Positions 50,631-60,118 of a stretch of 64,000 nt of DNA are shown here, in pieces. Both the position numbers and the translations under genes were made by a program. Positions within the stretch are counted from its first letter, which is position 1; each line of letters opens with the position of its first letter. The notes below the pieces were generated by a model, which was given only the letters and a program-made list of their open reading frames with translations, ran no database searches and was not told the origin of the DNA. Origin of the DNA: Jeotgalibaca sp052266715 (GTDB lineage: Bacteria > Bacillota > Bacilli > Lactobacillales > Aerococcaceae); assembly GCA_052266715.1 (NCBI GenBank), contig JBQPRB010000006.1. One strand, 5' to 3'.

Positions 50631-51983
50631 ATGTCACCAAAAATCGTTGATATGCAAGTAATTCCAGTAGCAGGTTATGATAGTATGCTTTTGAACTTGA
50701 GTGGGGCACACGGTCCTTACTTTACTCGTAACATCGTTATTTTAACAGCCGACAACGGCGAACAAGGGCTTGGAGAAGTTCCCGGTGGTGAAAAAATTCG
50801 CGAAACACTGGAAGCTGCGAAAGAGTTAGTAATTGGTCGTAATATTGGCGAATACAAAAATATTCTCCGCGACATTAAAGATAAATTCATCGGCTTGGAT
50901 GCAGGCGGACGCGGCAATCAAACATTTGACTTGCGTACGACAGTCCACGTTATGACTGCTGTGGAAGCACCGTTATTGGACTTATTAGGTAAACATTTTA
51001 ACCTTCCGGTAGCAGCATTGTTGGGTGATGGACAAGTTAGAGATTCCGTAAAATTCCTGGGATATTTATTCTATATTGCAGACAAAAATGTAACCGATTT
51101 ACCATACCTTGAAAATGATGATAGTTCCGATAATTGGTGTAAATTACGTCGTAAAGAAGCTATGACACCGGAAGCAATTGTCGAGTTGGCTAAAGCAGCA
51201 CACGAGCGTTATGGTTTCCAGGACTTCAAACTTAAAGGCGGCGTTTTGGAAGGAAAAGAAGAAATCAAAGCAATTAGAGCGTTGAAACAAGAATTCCCGA
51301 ATGCGCGTATTACGCTGGATCCAAACGGTGGTTGGAAATTGGATGAGGCCGTCGAATTATGTAAAGACATGCATGGCATTTTAACATATGTGGAAGATCC
51401 ATGTGGTGCAGAAGGTGAGTTCTCATCACGTGAAGTAATGGCTGAATTTGTTAGAAGAACGGGTCTTCCTACAGCTACAAATATGGTTGCGACTGACTGG
51501 AGACAGATGAAACACTCCCTTGCTCTAAACAGCGTTACAATTCCATTGGCTGATCCTCATTTCTGGACGATGCAAGGTTCTGTCCGCGTAGCACAATTAT
51601 GTGATGACTTAGGCTTAACTTGGGGTGTTCACTCTAATAACCACTTTGACATTTCTTTAGCAATGGTTGCCCATACAGCAGCAGCTGCGCCAGGGGAAAT
51701 CAATGCAGCCGATACACATTGGATCTGGCAAGATGGTCAAGGCTTGACAAAACAATCCCCACAAATTGTGGACGGTGAAATTGCTGTTCCTGTTGACGCG
51801 CCAGGACTTGGTATCGAAATTGATATGGAAAAAGTGGAAGCAGCGCATCAATTGTACCTTGAAAAAGGACTAGGTGCCCGTGATGATGCAATTTCCATGC
51901 AATATTTGATTCCAAACTGGAAATTCGATCCAAAATCTCCATGCATGGTTCGTATTGAAGAAGTAGAAACAGTATTAAATTAA
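50631..51983 (+). CDS. gudD: Glucarate dehydratase
   Basis: A 450-residue enolase-superfamily enzyme that dehydrates D-glucarate to 5-dehydro-4-deoxy-D-glucarate. The KxK motif is in FQDFKLKGG near residue 207, metal ligands in ITLDPNGGW near 235 and YVEDPCG near 260, and the His-Asp dyad in GVHSNNHFDIS near 339. Length equals E. coli GudD. ATG at 50631 follows AAAAAAGGAG; 14 upstream open codons are the hairpin region. Confidence 0.95.
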   Translation: MSPKIVDMQVIPVAGYDSMLLNLSGAHGPYFTRNIVILTADNGEQGLGEVPGGEKIRETLEAAKELVIGRNIGEYKNILRDIKDKFIGLDAGGRGNQTFDLRTTVHVMTAVEAPLLDLLGKHFNLPVAALLGDGQVRDSVKFLGYLFYIADKNVTDLPYLENDDSSDNWCKLRRKEAMTPEAIVELAKAAHERYGFQDFKLKGGVLEGKEEIKAIRALKQEFPNARITLDPNGGWKLDEAVELCKDMHGILTYVEDPCGAEGEFSSREVMAEFVRRTGLPTATNMVATDWRQMKHSLALNSVTIPLADPHFWTMQGSVRVAQLCDDLGLTWGVHSNNHFDISLAMVAHTAAAAPGEINAADTHWIWQDGQGLTKQSPQIVDGEIAVPVDAPGLGIEIDMEKVEAAHQLYLEKGLGARDDAISMQYLIPNWKFDPKSPCMVRIEEVETVLN

Positions 51984-52000
51984 CATGTGATTCTCCTTTG

Positions 52001-52037
52001 AGAGGTCGGGTGTATAAGCATCGGGCCTCTTATTTTA
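52001..52037 (+). terminator. Weak terminator-like hairpin in the operon
   Basis: AGAGGTC/GGCCTCT (one G-T pair), 16-nt loop, TATTTTAT tail. It may lower expression of downstream genes. Confidence 0.5.
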
Positions 52038-52066
52038 TAAATATCTAAATAGAATAGGGTGAAATA

Positions 52067-52969
52067 GTGAACACAGATAAAATTAAAGGGATAATTGTCC
52101 CCATTCTGATTCCAGTCGACAAAGAAGAAAACATCGATGAAGTCAAATTACGCTTCATGGTCAATCACATCATTGATAACGGTGTCCATGGAATCTTGGC
52201 TTTTGGAAGTAACAGTGAATTCTATATGTTCGACGATGATGAGATGATTGATGGCCTGCGTATTATTGTAGAAGAAGTCAATGGTCGTGTTCCCGTATTC
52301 TTTGGAATAGGTGAAATCCGTACGCGAAACTGCATTCGACTTGCAAAAAGAGCGGCAGAATTCTCGATCGATGGCATATCCATTCTGCAACCGATGTTCA
52401 TTAAACCAACGGAAGAAGCGTTATATAACCACTTCAAAGCGATTGCGGATTCAGTACCGGAGATGCCCGTTTTACTTTACAACAACCCCGGCCGGGCAGG
52501 GTATACTATGTCAGCCGATTTAGTAGAAAAATTAGCTCACGAGGTAGATAACATCGTTGGAATGAAAGATTCTAGCGGAGATGTAACACAACTGAGCGAA
52601 TTCATTCGCCGTAATCGTGACGTTGATTTCAAAGTTCTTTCTGGTAAAGACACCATTATCTATGCAGGTATGGCTGTCGGGGCTGTAGGAAGTGTCTGTT
52701 CGACCGCTAATATGTATCCACGTTTGGTTAGTGGCATCTACGACAAGTACGTAGCTGGACAATTTGAAGAAGCCTTGGAAGATCAATTCACTTTGAATCC
52801 GATTCGTTTGTCACAAGATCCATGTAGTTTTCCAGCAGCCACAAAGGATATGGCTAATTTATTGGGCTTGGACGTTGGTCAACCAATCTTACCGACAGCA
52901 CCAACCAAAGGTAACAATTTAGAAAACATGAAAACAATCATGCGTGAGAAAGGTTTCTTGAAAGACTGA
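52067..52969 (+). CDS. DHDPS-family 5-keto-4-deoxyglucarate aldolase (or dehydratase)
   Basis: A 300-residue pyruvate-type aldolase of the dihydrodipicolinate synthase family. Catalytic Tyr lies in LLYNNPGRAGY near residue 136 and Schiff-base Lys in VGMKDSSGD near 165. E. coli uses the unrelated GarL for the aldol step. In this operon, flanked by garR and garK, the fitting reaction is cleavage to pyruvate and tartronate semialdehyde. A KdgD-type dehydratase is the alternative. Start GTG behind AGGGTGAAATA. Confidence 0.83.
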   Translation: MNTDKIKGIIVPILIPVDKEENIDEVKLRFMVNHIIDNGVHGILAFGSNSEFYMFDDDEMIDGLRIIVEEVNGRVPVFFGIGEIRTRNCIRLAKRAAEFSIDGISILQPMFIKPTEEALYNHFKAIADSVPEMPVLLYNNPGRAGYTMSADLVEKLAHEVDNIVGMKDSSGDVTQLSEFIRRNRDVDFKVLSGKDTIIYAGMAVGAVGSVCSTANMYPRLVSGIYDKYVAGQFEEALEDQFTLNPIRLSQDPCSFPAATKDMANLLGLDVGQPILPTAPTKGNNLENMKTIMREKGFLKD

Positions 52970-53005
52970 AATAAGATTGAAATACGAAATGTGAGGGGGG
53001 AAAGA

Positions 53006-54172
53006 ATGAACCCGGCAAAAAAAGTTATCATAGCAGCGGATTCCTTTAAAGGAAGTGCGTCAACGATAGAGGTTGAGGATTTTATCGAACGTGGGATTCG
53101 CCGTGTGGATGCAGACGTGGAGATTATCAAAATTCCAGTTGCGGATGGCGGTGAAGGAACAGTAGACGCACTCGTCGTAGGCTGCCAAGGCGAGTATCAA
53201 TACGTTGAAGTAACAGGACCGCTCGGAGAAAAAGTTCAAGCAAAGTTTGGAGTTATTAAAAACCATATTGCGGTTATCGAGATGGCGGAAGCATCGGGAA
53301 TAATGCTTGTTGATGAAGAAAAGCGTAATGTATTTAAAGCCACGACTTATGGAACAGGTGAATTGATTAAAGCGGCCCTGGATTTGGGAGTCGATGAAAT
53401 TTATATTGGCATTGGCGGAAGTGCAACTAACGATGGTGGAGTCGGAATGGCACAAGCTCTCGGTGTATCATTCAAAGATCAATCAGATAAGGAAATCGTT
53501 CCAGGTGCTGAAGGGTTGGCAGCTATCACTTCCATAGATGTCTCCAATATCGACTGGCGTATTCACGGTGTTAAGATTTCTGTTTTATCCGATGTAACAA
53601 ATCCTCTATGTGGTAAAAATGGTGCATCCTATGTATATGGTCCACAAAAAGGTGCGAGTGAAGAGGATGTTATCAGACTTGATGAAATCCTACATCATTA
53701 CGGGAAAAAAATAGAAGAATTACTTGGTGTCAATATTTTGGAAAAAGCGGGTTCTGGAGCAGCTGGCGGACTCGGGGCAGGTTTGATGGTCTTTTGTGAG
53801 GCACAGTTATTCAGTGGCATCGAAAAAATATTGGAAATATTGAATATTGAAGAAGAATTGAAAGATGCTGATCTGGTTATAACCGGTGAAGGTCGGTTAG
53901 ATTCACAATCATTGAATGGTAAAGCACCCGTGGGCATTGCGCGGATGGCAAAGAAATACGATTTACCCGTGATTGCAATTGTTGGAAGTAGTGATGACAA
54001 TTTAGGACCGATTTATGAGACCGGCATCGATTTGGTTACGGACATTGTCAATCGGCCGATGTCGTTATCAGAGGCGATTAGAGAAGTTGAAACATTATTA
54101 ACAAATGCAGGGGAAACAGCTTATCGGGCTTTTATATTACGTGAACAAACTGTTTCTATTTTGCAAGATTAA
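53006..54172 (+). CDS. garK: Glycerate kinase (GarK/GlxK family)
   Basis: A 388-residue glycerate kinase. The start KVIIAADSFKGSASTIE, IPVADGGEGTVDAL near residue 47, GIGGSATNDGGVGMAQALG near 139 and GAAGGLGAGLM near 254 are the family blocks. It phosphorylates D-glycerate from GarR, usually to 2-phosphoglycerate, which enters lower glycolysis. ATG at 53006 follows GAGGGGGGAAAG. It is the last gene before the second permease, which has its own promoter. Confidence 0.94.
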   Translation: MNPAKKVIIAADSFKGSASTIEVEDFIERGIRRVDADVEIIKIPVADGGEGTVDALVVGCQGEYQYVEVTGPLGEKVQAKFGVIKNHIAVIEMAEASGIMLVDEEKRNVFKATTYGTGELIKAALDLGVDEIYIGIGGSATNDGGVGMAQALGVSFKDQSDKEIVPGAEGLAAITSIDVSNIDWRIHGVKISVLSDVTNPLCGKNGASYVYGPQKGASEEDVIRLDEILHHYGKKIEELLGVNILEKAGSGAAGGLGAGLMVFCEAQLFSGIEKILEILNIEEELKDADLVITGEGRLDSQSLNGKAPVGIARMAKKYDLPVIAIVGSSDDNLGPIYETGIDLVTDIVNRPMSLSEAIREVETLLTNAGETAYRAFILREQTVSILQD

Positions 54173-54469
54173 TCTAAACTGATGGCGCAGTGGTAACTTG
54201 CCCACTCCGCCAATCGGTGAAGGAAGTATGTCTTTCGAACCATGAAACAGCAAACAAAAAAACCTAAAATTGGTTTATAAGATATATAAAAGAAAATTAA
54301 AATCATCTATACTATAAACAAGTTAAGCGCTTACCTATGTATGGATTTGAGAATGAGTCGTATAGTCAAAGTGAAAGTATGAGCAAACTATTGATTGTAA
54401 GGGTTAACAACACTAATTTAATAAAGTGATTATATTTACAATATTGAAAGTCGAAAGGGTGCAAAATAA
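54173..54469 (+). promoter_or_regulatory. Intergenic region with promoter of permease copy 2
   Basis: A hairpin (GGCGCAGTGG/CCACTCCGCC, 54184-54212, no T-run) follows garK. TATATAA (54283-54289), TATACT (54308-54313) and GCGCTTACC (54327-54335) reproduce the garR promoter layout. A leader of about 150 nt follows, in which I see no further motif. Confidence 0.55.
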
Positions 54470-55894
54470 ATGGATTTTGGAATTCTTAGTTTGGTTGGTA
54501 TTATAGTTGGCTTGTTTGTCTTAATGTATCTAGCCTTTAAAGGGTTGTCACTGCTGATTATCGGTCCAATTCTGAGTATGATTGTTCTGTCATTTTCTGG
54601 TATGAACTTGGTCGAAGGTATGGTGGGACCTTACGCAGAGGCGCTTGGTAGTTTTGTTGGCAAGAACTTCTTGATTTTTGCTTTGGCGAGTGTATTTGGA
54701 TCTGTAGTCAGTGACTCTGGTGCTGCCGATGATATTGCTAACTCAATCATCAAATTATCTGATAAAACAGGTAAAAACAAAAAGTTTGTTATTATCATTT
54801 TACTGTCCGCAATTACTGCAGTCCTGACCTTTGGTGGGGTAGGGGGTTACGTTGTAGTCTTCACTATGATGCCCTTCAGTAAAGTTTTGTTTAAAAAGAA
54901 TAATATTCCATGGCACTTGTTCATGGCGATGCTATCCTTGGGTGGGAACCTCTTTACTTCAGTAATGATTCCTGGTTCACCAGCAATCCAAAACCTGATT
55001 CCAATCGAATACTTGGGGACAACGCCAATGGCAGCTTCGAAATTGGCATTAATCGCTCTTGTATTCTCAGTCACAACAGCCTTGGTTTACATTAAATGGA
55101 TGTTGAATCGTTCTGAAAAAGCAAATGAAGGATTTATGGAAACAGGAGAATCCATTAATAAAACAATCGAAGCAGAAACGATTGAAGTCAAAAAACATGG
55201 TTCCTTGCTTAAGGCTTTCATGCCAATCATCCTCTTGTTAGTGACAATGAATGTTTTTGATATGGATCCTGTAGCTTCCTTGTTCATTGGTTGTTTGGCA
55301 ACTGTCGTTCTATACTTCAACAAGTTCAAAGATGTTGGCGCTTCAATTGGAACAGGTGCCACAAACGGAACGAAGACCTTGGTAGCAGTATCTGCAATCG
55401 TAGGTTTTGGTGGGGTCGTAACAACAGTTCCTGGATTTGAATATCTCATTTCAGGATTGAACAGTATTCCAGGACCACCACTGTTACAAATGGCAATCGC
55501 AACAAACATTGTAGCTGGTATTGCAGGTTCTGCTTCCGGTGGTTTGGGAATTGCTTTGGAAACATTGGCTCCACAATACTTGGCAATGGGAATCGATCCA
55601 TCCGTTATCCACCGTGTTGCAGCTGTTTCCTGTTATGGACTTGATTCAATGCCACATGGCGGTTCAATCGTAAACCAATTAAACACAGCACACTTAACAC
55701 ATAAACAAGCTTATAAACATGTCTTCTGGATTAGTGCAATCACACCATTTATTGCATCTTTGGTTATTGCAACAATCGGTACCTTGAGCGATGGTTTCCA
55801 AACTTCGATGCTTATTGGTATGACAGTTGTCGGTGTTCTAATCATTGCTAGCCTGTTCCTAGGTAGCAAAAAAGAGGTTACAGTAAACGCATAA
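54470..55894 (+). CDS. GntP-family permease, copy 2 (probable glucarate transporter)
   Basis: A 474-residue paralogue of the permease at 46.8 kb, with the same blocks: DSGAADDIANSIIKLSDKTG near residue 83, PGSPAIQNLIPIEYLGTTP near 168 and CYGLDSMPHGGSIVNQL near 391. It has a longer C-terminus with one more hydrophobic segment. Copy 1 and copy 2 may divide glucarate and galactarate or glycerate uptake. ATG follows AAAGGGTGC. It ends at a second copy of the same 170-bp palindrome. Confidence 0.86.
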   Translation: MDFGILSLVGIIVGLFVLMYLAFKGLSLLIIGPILSMIVLSFSGMNLVEGMVGPYAEALGSFVGKNFLIFALASVFGSVVSDSGAADDIANSIIKLSDKTGKNKKFVIIILLSAITAVLTFGGVGGYVVVFTMMPFSKVLFKKNNIPWHLFMAMLSLGGNLFTSVMIPGSPAIQNLIPIEYLGTTPMAASKLALIALVFSVTTALVYIKWMLNRSEKANEGFMETGESINKTIEAETIEVKKHGSLLKAFMPIILLLVTMNVFDMDPVASLFIGCLATVVLYFNKFKDVGASIGTGATNGTKTLVAVSAIVGFGGVVTTVPGFEYLISGLNSIPGPPLLQMAIATNIVAGIAGSASGGLGIALETLAPQYLAMGIDPSVIHRVAAVSCYGLDSMPHGGSIVNQLNTAHLTHKQAYKHVFWISAITPFIASLVIATIGTLSDGFQTSMLIGMTVVGVLIIASLFLGSKKEVTVNA

Positions 55895-55905
55895 TAAAAA
55901 AACGA

Positions 55906-56074
55906 GAGTGCTCAAAAAGGCGTTTAGCCCCGAACCACTGGAACGAATAAGCACAGGATGGTCGCAGACCATCTGAGCATTATTCGTGAAGTGGCGTCGG
56001 GGCTGCCTTTTTGAGCACGTTTGCGATAAAGTATTCGTAAATAGATAAGGGTCTGGGAGTTATTTCCCAGACCC
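55906..56074. repeat. 170-bp palindromic repeat, copy 2
   Basis: Identical to copy 1 at 48.2 kb over the first 100 or so bases. After a one-base change in a T-run only a few substitutions occur. Both copies lie a few bases behind a GntP permease stop codon in the same orientation and end in the same GGGTCTGGG/CCCAGACCC terminator. It spans 169 bp. Confidence 0.88.
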
Positions 56075-56081
56075 GTTTTTT
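56049..56081 (+). terminator. Terminator at the end of repeat copy 2
   Basis: GGGTCTGGG/CCCAGACCC followed by G and six T. Confidence 0.85.
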
Positions 56082-56212
56082 GTTCTTATTTTTTGACTAC
56101 ATTCTAAAAGGGGCACATTTTAAACTTGAATACGCTATCATAATGACCTTGTGCACCTTGGTGGTTCCCCTTAAGATGTATATGAATTGAAAACAAAAGG
56201 AGTGTAAAAAAT

Positions 56213-57781
56213 ATGTGGGAGAAAGCGAAAGATGAGATTCAAGTTTTTGGTCGTTCTCTGCTCTTGCCAATCGGGATTATGGCACCGGTAGGGATGTTAA
56301 TGGGTTTGATGGGGGCTTTTACGCAAACGTACATGATTAACCAGTTTCCATTTTTAGGTAACGAAACGCTACAAATCGCTCTGAAAAGTGTGCAGCAGAT
56401 TTCTGGTGTGATTTTTACTAATATTCCCGTTCTTTTCGCGATGGGTGTTGCATACGGGATGTCCAAAAAAGAAAAAGGAATCGCCGTTTTTTCTGCAATT
56501 ATCGGTTATTTAACGATGTTGATGGTTATGAACGTTTACCTGAATGTCAGTGGGAACCTAGCGGATCCAGAAGTAATGGGACCAGCCGGCCAGGCTACTG
56601 TACTGGGGATACAAACATTGAATATTGATGTAGCGGGTGGGATTATCTCTGGTTTGTTAGCGGCAAAAGTAGCCGATCGTTTTTACAAATTACAGCTACC
56701 GCTAGCTTTTGCGTTCTTTGGTGGAAAAAAATCAGTATTGATTTTAACATTCTTGTTCATGATTCCTATTGCGCTACTTATTCCGATTGTTTGGGGTGGA
56801 TTCAGCAGTATTTTGATGGCTATTTCTCCGCTACTCATGAACCGTGTGTTTGGACCTGGCCTTTATTGGTTCTTGAACCGGGCTTTAATTCCGTTAGGTT
56901 TGCACCATGTTTTGGCATCCATGGTCCGCTTTACCGAAGCTGGCGGGGTATACATGATTGATGGTGAAACATTTACGGGGATACTAAACACCGTTAACCA
57001 TATCCTCTTTGATTTAGGACCGTCTCATGAAAGCTGGAATCGTTTAATGCCGGCGTTGACACCGTATCTTGCAGCAGGGCAAATGTTGAATACATTATTC
57101 CGTATCCCGGCTATTGGTTTAGCGATGTATCATACTGCTTATAAAGATAATAAAACAATCGCCAAGGGAATTATCCTGACAATCGTACTAACAGCATTCC
57201 TTGGTAATATCACTGAACCGATTGAGTTTTCGTTCATGTTTATTTCACCGGTCCTCTATATCATGTACATTGTGGTTTGTGGACTTATGACGATTCCGTT
57301 AGCATTCCTGAATGTGTCTATCGGCTACATTCGTGGAACGATTTTCGACTTTGGTATTTTCGGTTTACTCTATGAGAACACCAACTGGATTAACTTGGTA
57401 CTTTGGGGAGCAGTAAACTTTATTACTTTTTACTTCTTATTCCGCTTTGTAATCCAGAAGTTCAATATTAAAACACCTGGTCGGGAAGATGAAAACCGTG
57501 ATGCGACCCTATTAAATGAGAAAAAATATGATGAAATTGCGGGTGTCGTCGTTACAGCATTAGGCGGTAGCCAAAATATCTTGAATGTGGATAACTGTGT
57601 GTCACGTTTGCGTATTGATTTGAAAGACCAAAGCAAGGTTGATGCAGAAGCCTTGAAAAAATCAGGTTCGAGCGGCATTTTCTTCCCTAAGAAAAACCAT
57701 ATCCATGTTGTATTTGGACCGCACGTGGAATTTGTTCGAAATGAAGTGGATGAGTATATACAAAAAGGCGGACTGGCATAA
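56213..57781 (+). CDS. PTS transporter EIICB (glucose/GlcNAc superfamily)
   Basis: A 522-residue phosphotransferase permease. Residues 1-430 form the EIIC membrane domain of the glucose-maltose-GlcNAc superfamily (GITEPIEFSFMF-like block reads GNITEPIEFSFMF near 330). After a charged linker, an EIIB domain carries the phosphorylated Cys462 in NCVSRLR. No EIIA is encoded here, so a general EIIA must serve. It imports and phosphorylates an unknown sugar for the lyase and deacetylase encoded next. ATG follows AAAAGGAG. Confidence 0.92.
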   Translation: MWEKAKDEIQVFGRSLLLPIGIMAPVGMLMGLMGAFTQTYMINQFPFLGNETLQIALKSVQQISGVIFTNIPVLFAMGVAYGMSKKEKGIAVFSAIIGYLTMLMVMNVYLNVSGNLADPEVMGPAGQATVLGIQTLNIDVAGGIISGLLAAKVADRFYKLQLPLAFAFFGGKKSVLILTFLFMIPIALLIPIVWGGFSSILMAISPLLMNRVFGPGLYWFLNRALIPLGLHHVLASMVRFTEAGGVYMIDGETFTGILNTVNHILFDLGPSHESWNRLMPALTPYLAAGQMLNTLFRIPAIGLAMYHTAYKDNKTIAKGIILTIVLTAFLGNITEPIEFSFMFISPVLYIMYIVVCGLMTIPLAFLNVSIGYIRGTIFDFGIFGLLYENTNWINLVLWGAVNFITFYFLFRFVIQKFNIKTPGREDENRDATLLNEKKYDEIAGVVVTALGGSQNILNVDNCVSRLRIDLKDQSKVDAEALKKSGSSGIFFPKKNHIHVVFGPHVEFVRNEVDEYIQKGGLA

Positions 57782-57811
57782 AACTGAAGTGTCCAGTATG
57801 AGAGGATGGAA

Positions 57812-59188
57812 ATGATGCGTGCATTTTATGATTCAAAAAGTAGGTCAATCCCAGATCGTGGGATCAAAGCGCTCTTTACAGAAGAAGCGAAGTACAATGC
57901 GTGGTTAGCAGTCGAAACTGCGTTGGCAAAAGCTCAAGCGAAAGAAAAATTTATACCTCAATCAGCAGCGGATGAAATAGCTGCAAGCGCAAAAATTGAA
58001 AATCTGGATTTTGAAGAAATGGGTAGAATTTATGAGAAAGTTGGACATGGTTTCGTACCTTTTCTAAAAGTACTCGTAAAAGCATGCCCCCCTGAAAGTG
58101 GGAAGTATGTGCATTATGGGATTACCACTCAGAATGTCCAACAAACATCACAACTCTATATAATGAAGCAAGTACACGAAAAATTTTTAGGTCTAGCCAG
58201 TGAGATTTTAGAAAACTTGGCCAAGTTAGCAGAAGATAACAAAAATACGGTAATGGCAGGGCGGACGCATGGGCGCCATGCGACACCTATCACATATGGT
58301 TATAAAGTTTCTGTTTGGATTAGTGAGCTGCTTGATTCGGTTGAACGTTTGCAAGAGTTAGAGAAACGTGTCTTCCAAGTTATGATGGGCGGTGCGGTTG
58401 GAACATTCAGTTCGATGCCGGAAGTTGGACCCCGTGTCCAAAATCACGTAGCAGAGCAACTGGGTATGACTTCAATGGCTGTCCCAAGTCGCAATATCAA
58501 CAGTCATAAATTGGAATATATCATGGCTTTACAGCTGTTGGCGAGTGTTTGCCATAAGATGGCCGAGGAAGTTTATCAAACCTCTTTAGAAGAAATTGCG
58601 GAAGTTGCAGAAGGATTTAAAGAAGGAACAATAGGCAGTAGCACGATGCCACATAAGATAAATCCAAAGCTGGCTAAAGGGATAATCGCAAATTCACAAA
58701 AACTTTATTCACTATCAAGTGTAGGTCTTTATTCTGCCGTTCGTCCTTACGAAGGGGATAGCTCACAATACATGCTGTTTGATGGCATTATGGAAGAAGC
58801 GTTGGAACTCACAACTGAACTCTTGTTGCGAGCTGAAGAATTAACGCGTACCTTAACTGTCCGCAAAGAGCGTATGCTTGAGAATGTAAATATTAATAAA
58901 GGTCTTGATAACAGTGAATATGTGATGATGAAAATTGCTGAAAAGCTTGGTAAAGATCAAGCCCATAGTTTAGTTTATGATGTGGCGATTCGTACCGCTG
59001 CTTATGGGGAAGATTTCTATACAAACCTTTCAAAAAATGATGTTTTATCCGATAACTTTACTTCCGATGAGTTAAAAGAGATGATTAACCCGAGTAATTA
59101 TATTGGGTTAGCACCAGAACTTGCTTCCCAGATGGCGCACAAAGCAATCGAAAAAGCTGAAGCATTAAAATTGAAATATTCAAACTAA
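57812..59188 (+). CDS. Fumarase/aspartase-superfamily lyase (adenylosuccinate lyase-like)
   Basis: A 458-residue lyase with the superfamily signature GSSTMPHKINP near residue 270 and AGRTHGRHATPITYG near 150. Relatives release fumarate from N-succinyl groups (adenylosuccinate, argininosuccinate) or handle carboxymuconate. It lies 30 nt behind a PTS permease and ahead of a sugar deacetylase, not with purine genes, so it is probably catabolic. A fumarate-releasing attack on an aspartyl or succinyl amino sugar is a guess. Two adjacent ATGs follow GAGAGG. Confidence 0.83.
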   Translation: MMRAFYDSKSRSIPDRGIKALFTEEAKYNAWLAVETALAKAQAKEKFIPQSAADEIAASAKIENLDFEEMGRIYEKVGHGFVPFLKVLVKACPPESGKYVHYGITTQNVQQTSQLYIMKQVHEKFLGLASEILENLAKLAEDNKNTVMAGRTHGRHATPITYGYKVSVWISELLDSVERLQELEKRVFQVMMGGAVGTFSSMPEVGPRVQNHVAEQLGMTSMAVPSRNINSHKLEYIMALQLLASVCHKMAEEVYQTSLEEIAEVAEGFKEGTIGSSTMPHKINPKLAKGIIANSQKLYSLSSVGLYSAVRPYEGDSSQYMLFDGIMEEALELTTELLLRAEELTRTLTVRKERMLENVNINKGLDNSEYVMMKIAEKLGKDQAHSLVYDVAIRTAAYGEDFYTNLSKNDVLSDNFTSDELKEMINPSNYIGLAPELASQMAHKAIEKAEALKLKYSN

Positions 59189-59192
59189 AAAT

Positions 59193-59229
59193 AAAAGCGA
59201 GTTCGGGATTCAAATCCGACTCGCTTTTT
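59193..59229 (+). terminator. Terminator-like hairpin inside the PTS operon
   Basis: AAAAGCGAGTTCGG/CCGACTCGCTTTT (one bulged T) with a five-T tail, between the lyase and deacetylase genes. Confidence 0.75.
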
Positions 59230-59252
59230 ACAAATAGGGGAGGAGTAAACAT

Positions 59253-60041
59253 ATGACAAAACTAATCATCAACGCCGATGACTATGGTTATTCAAATGCG
59301 ATAAATTATGGGATAGTAGACGCCCATCGTGAAGGCGTTGTGACATCCACAACCATGATGGCAAATATGCCGGGATTGGTGCATGCGGCAAAATTAAGCA
59401 AAGATAATCCCGAATTGGGTATTGGTATTCATCTTTCCTTAACAGCAGGTAAGCCAATTAGGGAAGATGTCGATACATTAGTCGATCAAACAGGGATATT
59501 TCATCGCTTGTCTTTTTATAATGGCACTGAAAATAAAATCGATTTGGAACAACTTTACCAAGAATGGCAAGCGCAAATCGAACGCCTTCTATCCTTGGGT
59601 ATAGATTTAACCCATATTGATTCCCATCACTATACCCATGCATTTTCAAATCATCGCGAAGTAGCAGAGCGATTAAGTAAAAAATATAGTCTACCTTTAC
59701 GAAACTGTCTGGACGCAAAGAGTTTATCTGAAAATCCACAGTTATATCCAACCGATGCCTTTTGGAATATATTTAACTTTCCAGAAATGAAGAGTATGGC
59801 TGATGAATATCCTATAGAAAAAACAATACTATTTTCCCGCTTTCATGAGGATGCGAAACACCATCAGCAATACGACCTTGTAGAGGCGAGTTGTCACCCT
59901 GGATACCTGGATGAAGTAGTGTGGTACGGCTCTTCTTTCAATCTCGCCCGGATGAAAGAGATGATGGTATTGAGAGACGAAGATTTTCGTCAACTTTTAC
60001 ATGAATATGGCTATGAACGCATAAATTACAATCAGATTTAA
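59253..60041 (+). CDS. ChbG/YdjC carbohydrate deacetylase
   Basis: A 262-residue YdjC/ChbG-family enzyme. NADDYGYSNAINYGIVDAH holds the metal-binding Asp pair, THIDSHHYTHAF near residue 114 the His ligands, and EASCHPGYLDE near 210 the C-terminal block. ChbG deacetylates chitobiose-6-phosphate, so the PTS cargo may be an N-acetylated sugar. A terminator-like hairpin before it may set its level below that of the lyase. ATG follows GGGGAGGAG. Confidence 0.9.
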   Translation: MTKLIINADDYGYSNAINYGIVDAHREGVVTSTTMMANMPGLVHAAKLSKDNPELGIGIHLSLTAGKPIREDVDTLVDQTGIFHRLSFYNGTENKIDLEQLYQEWQAQIERLLSLGIDLTHIDSHHYTHAFSNHREVAERLSKKYSLPLRNCLDAKSLSENPQLYPTDAFWNIFNFPEMKSMADEYPIEKTILFSRFHEDAKHHQQYDLVEASCHPGYLDEVVWYGSSFNLARMKEMMVLRDEDFRQLLHEYGYERINYNQI

Positions 60042-60118
60042 AGCGTATTTGACACCTGTTGTGCCGTCATGTTATTTTTTGTAAAACGATTCCATGCGGT
60101 AAAGAGGAGGTAAGGCAA

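Noticed and set aside
57812..59188. The lyase as house-keeping purB
   Set aside because: No purine genes are nearby and it is embedded between a PTS permease and a sugar deacetylase; a catabolic role is more likely, though not proven.
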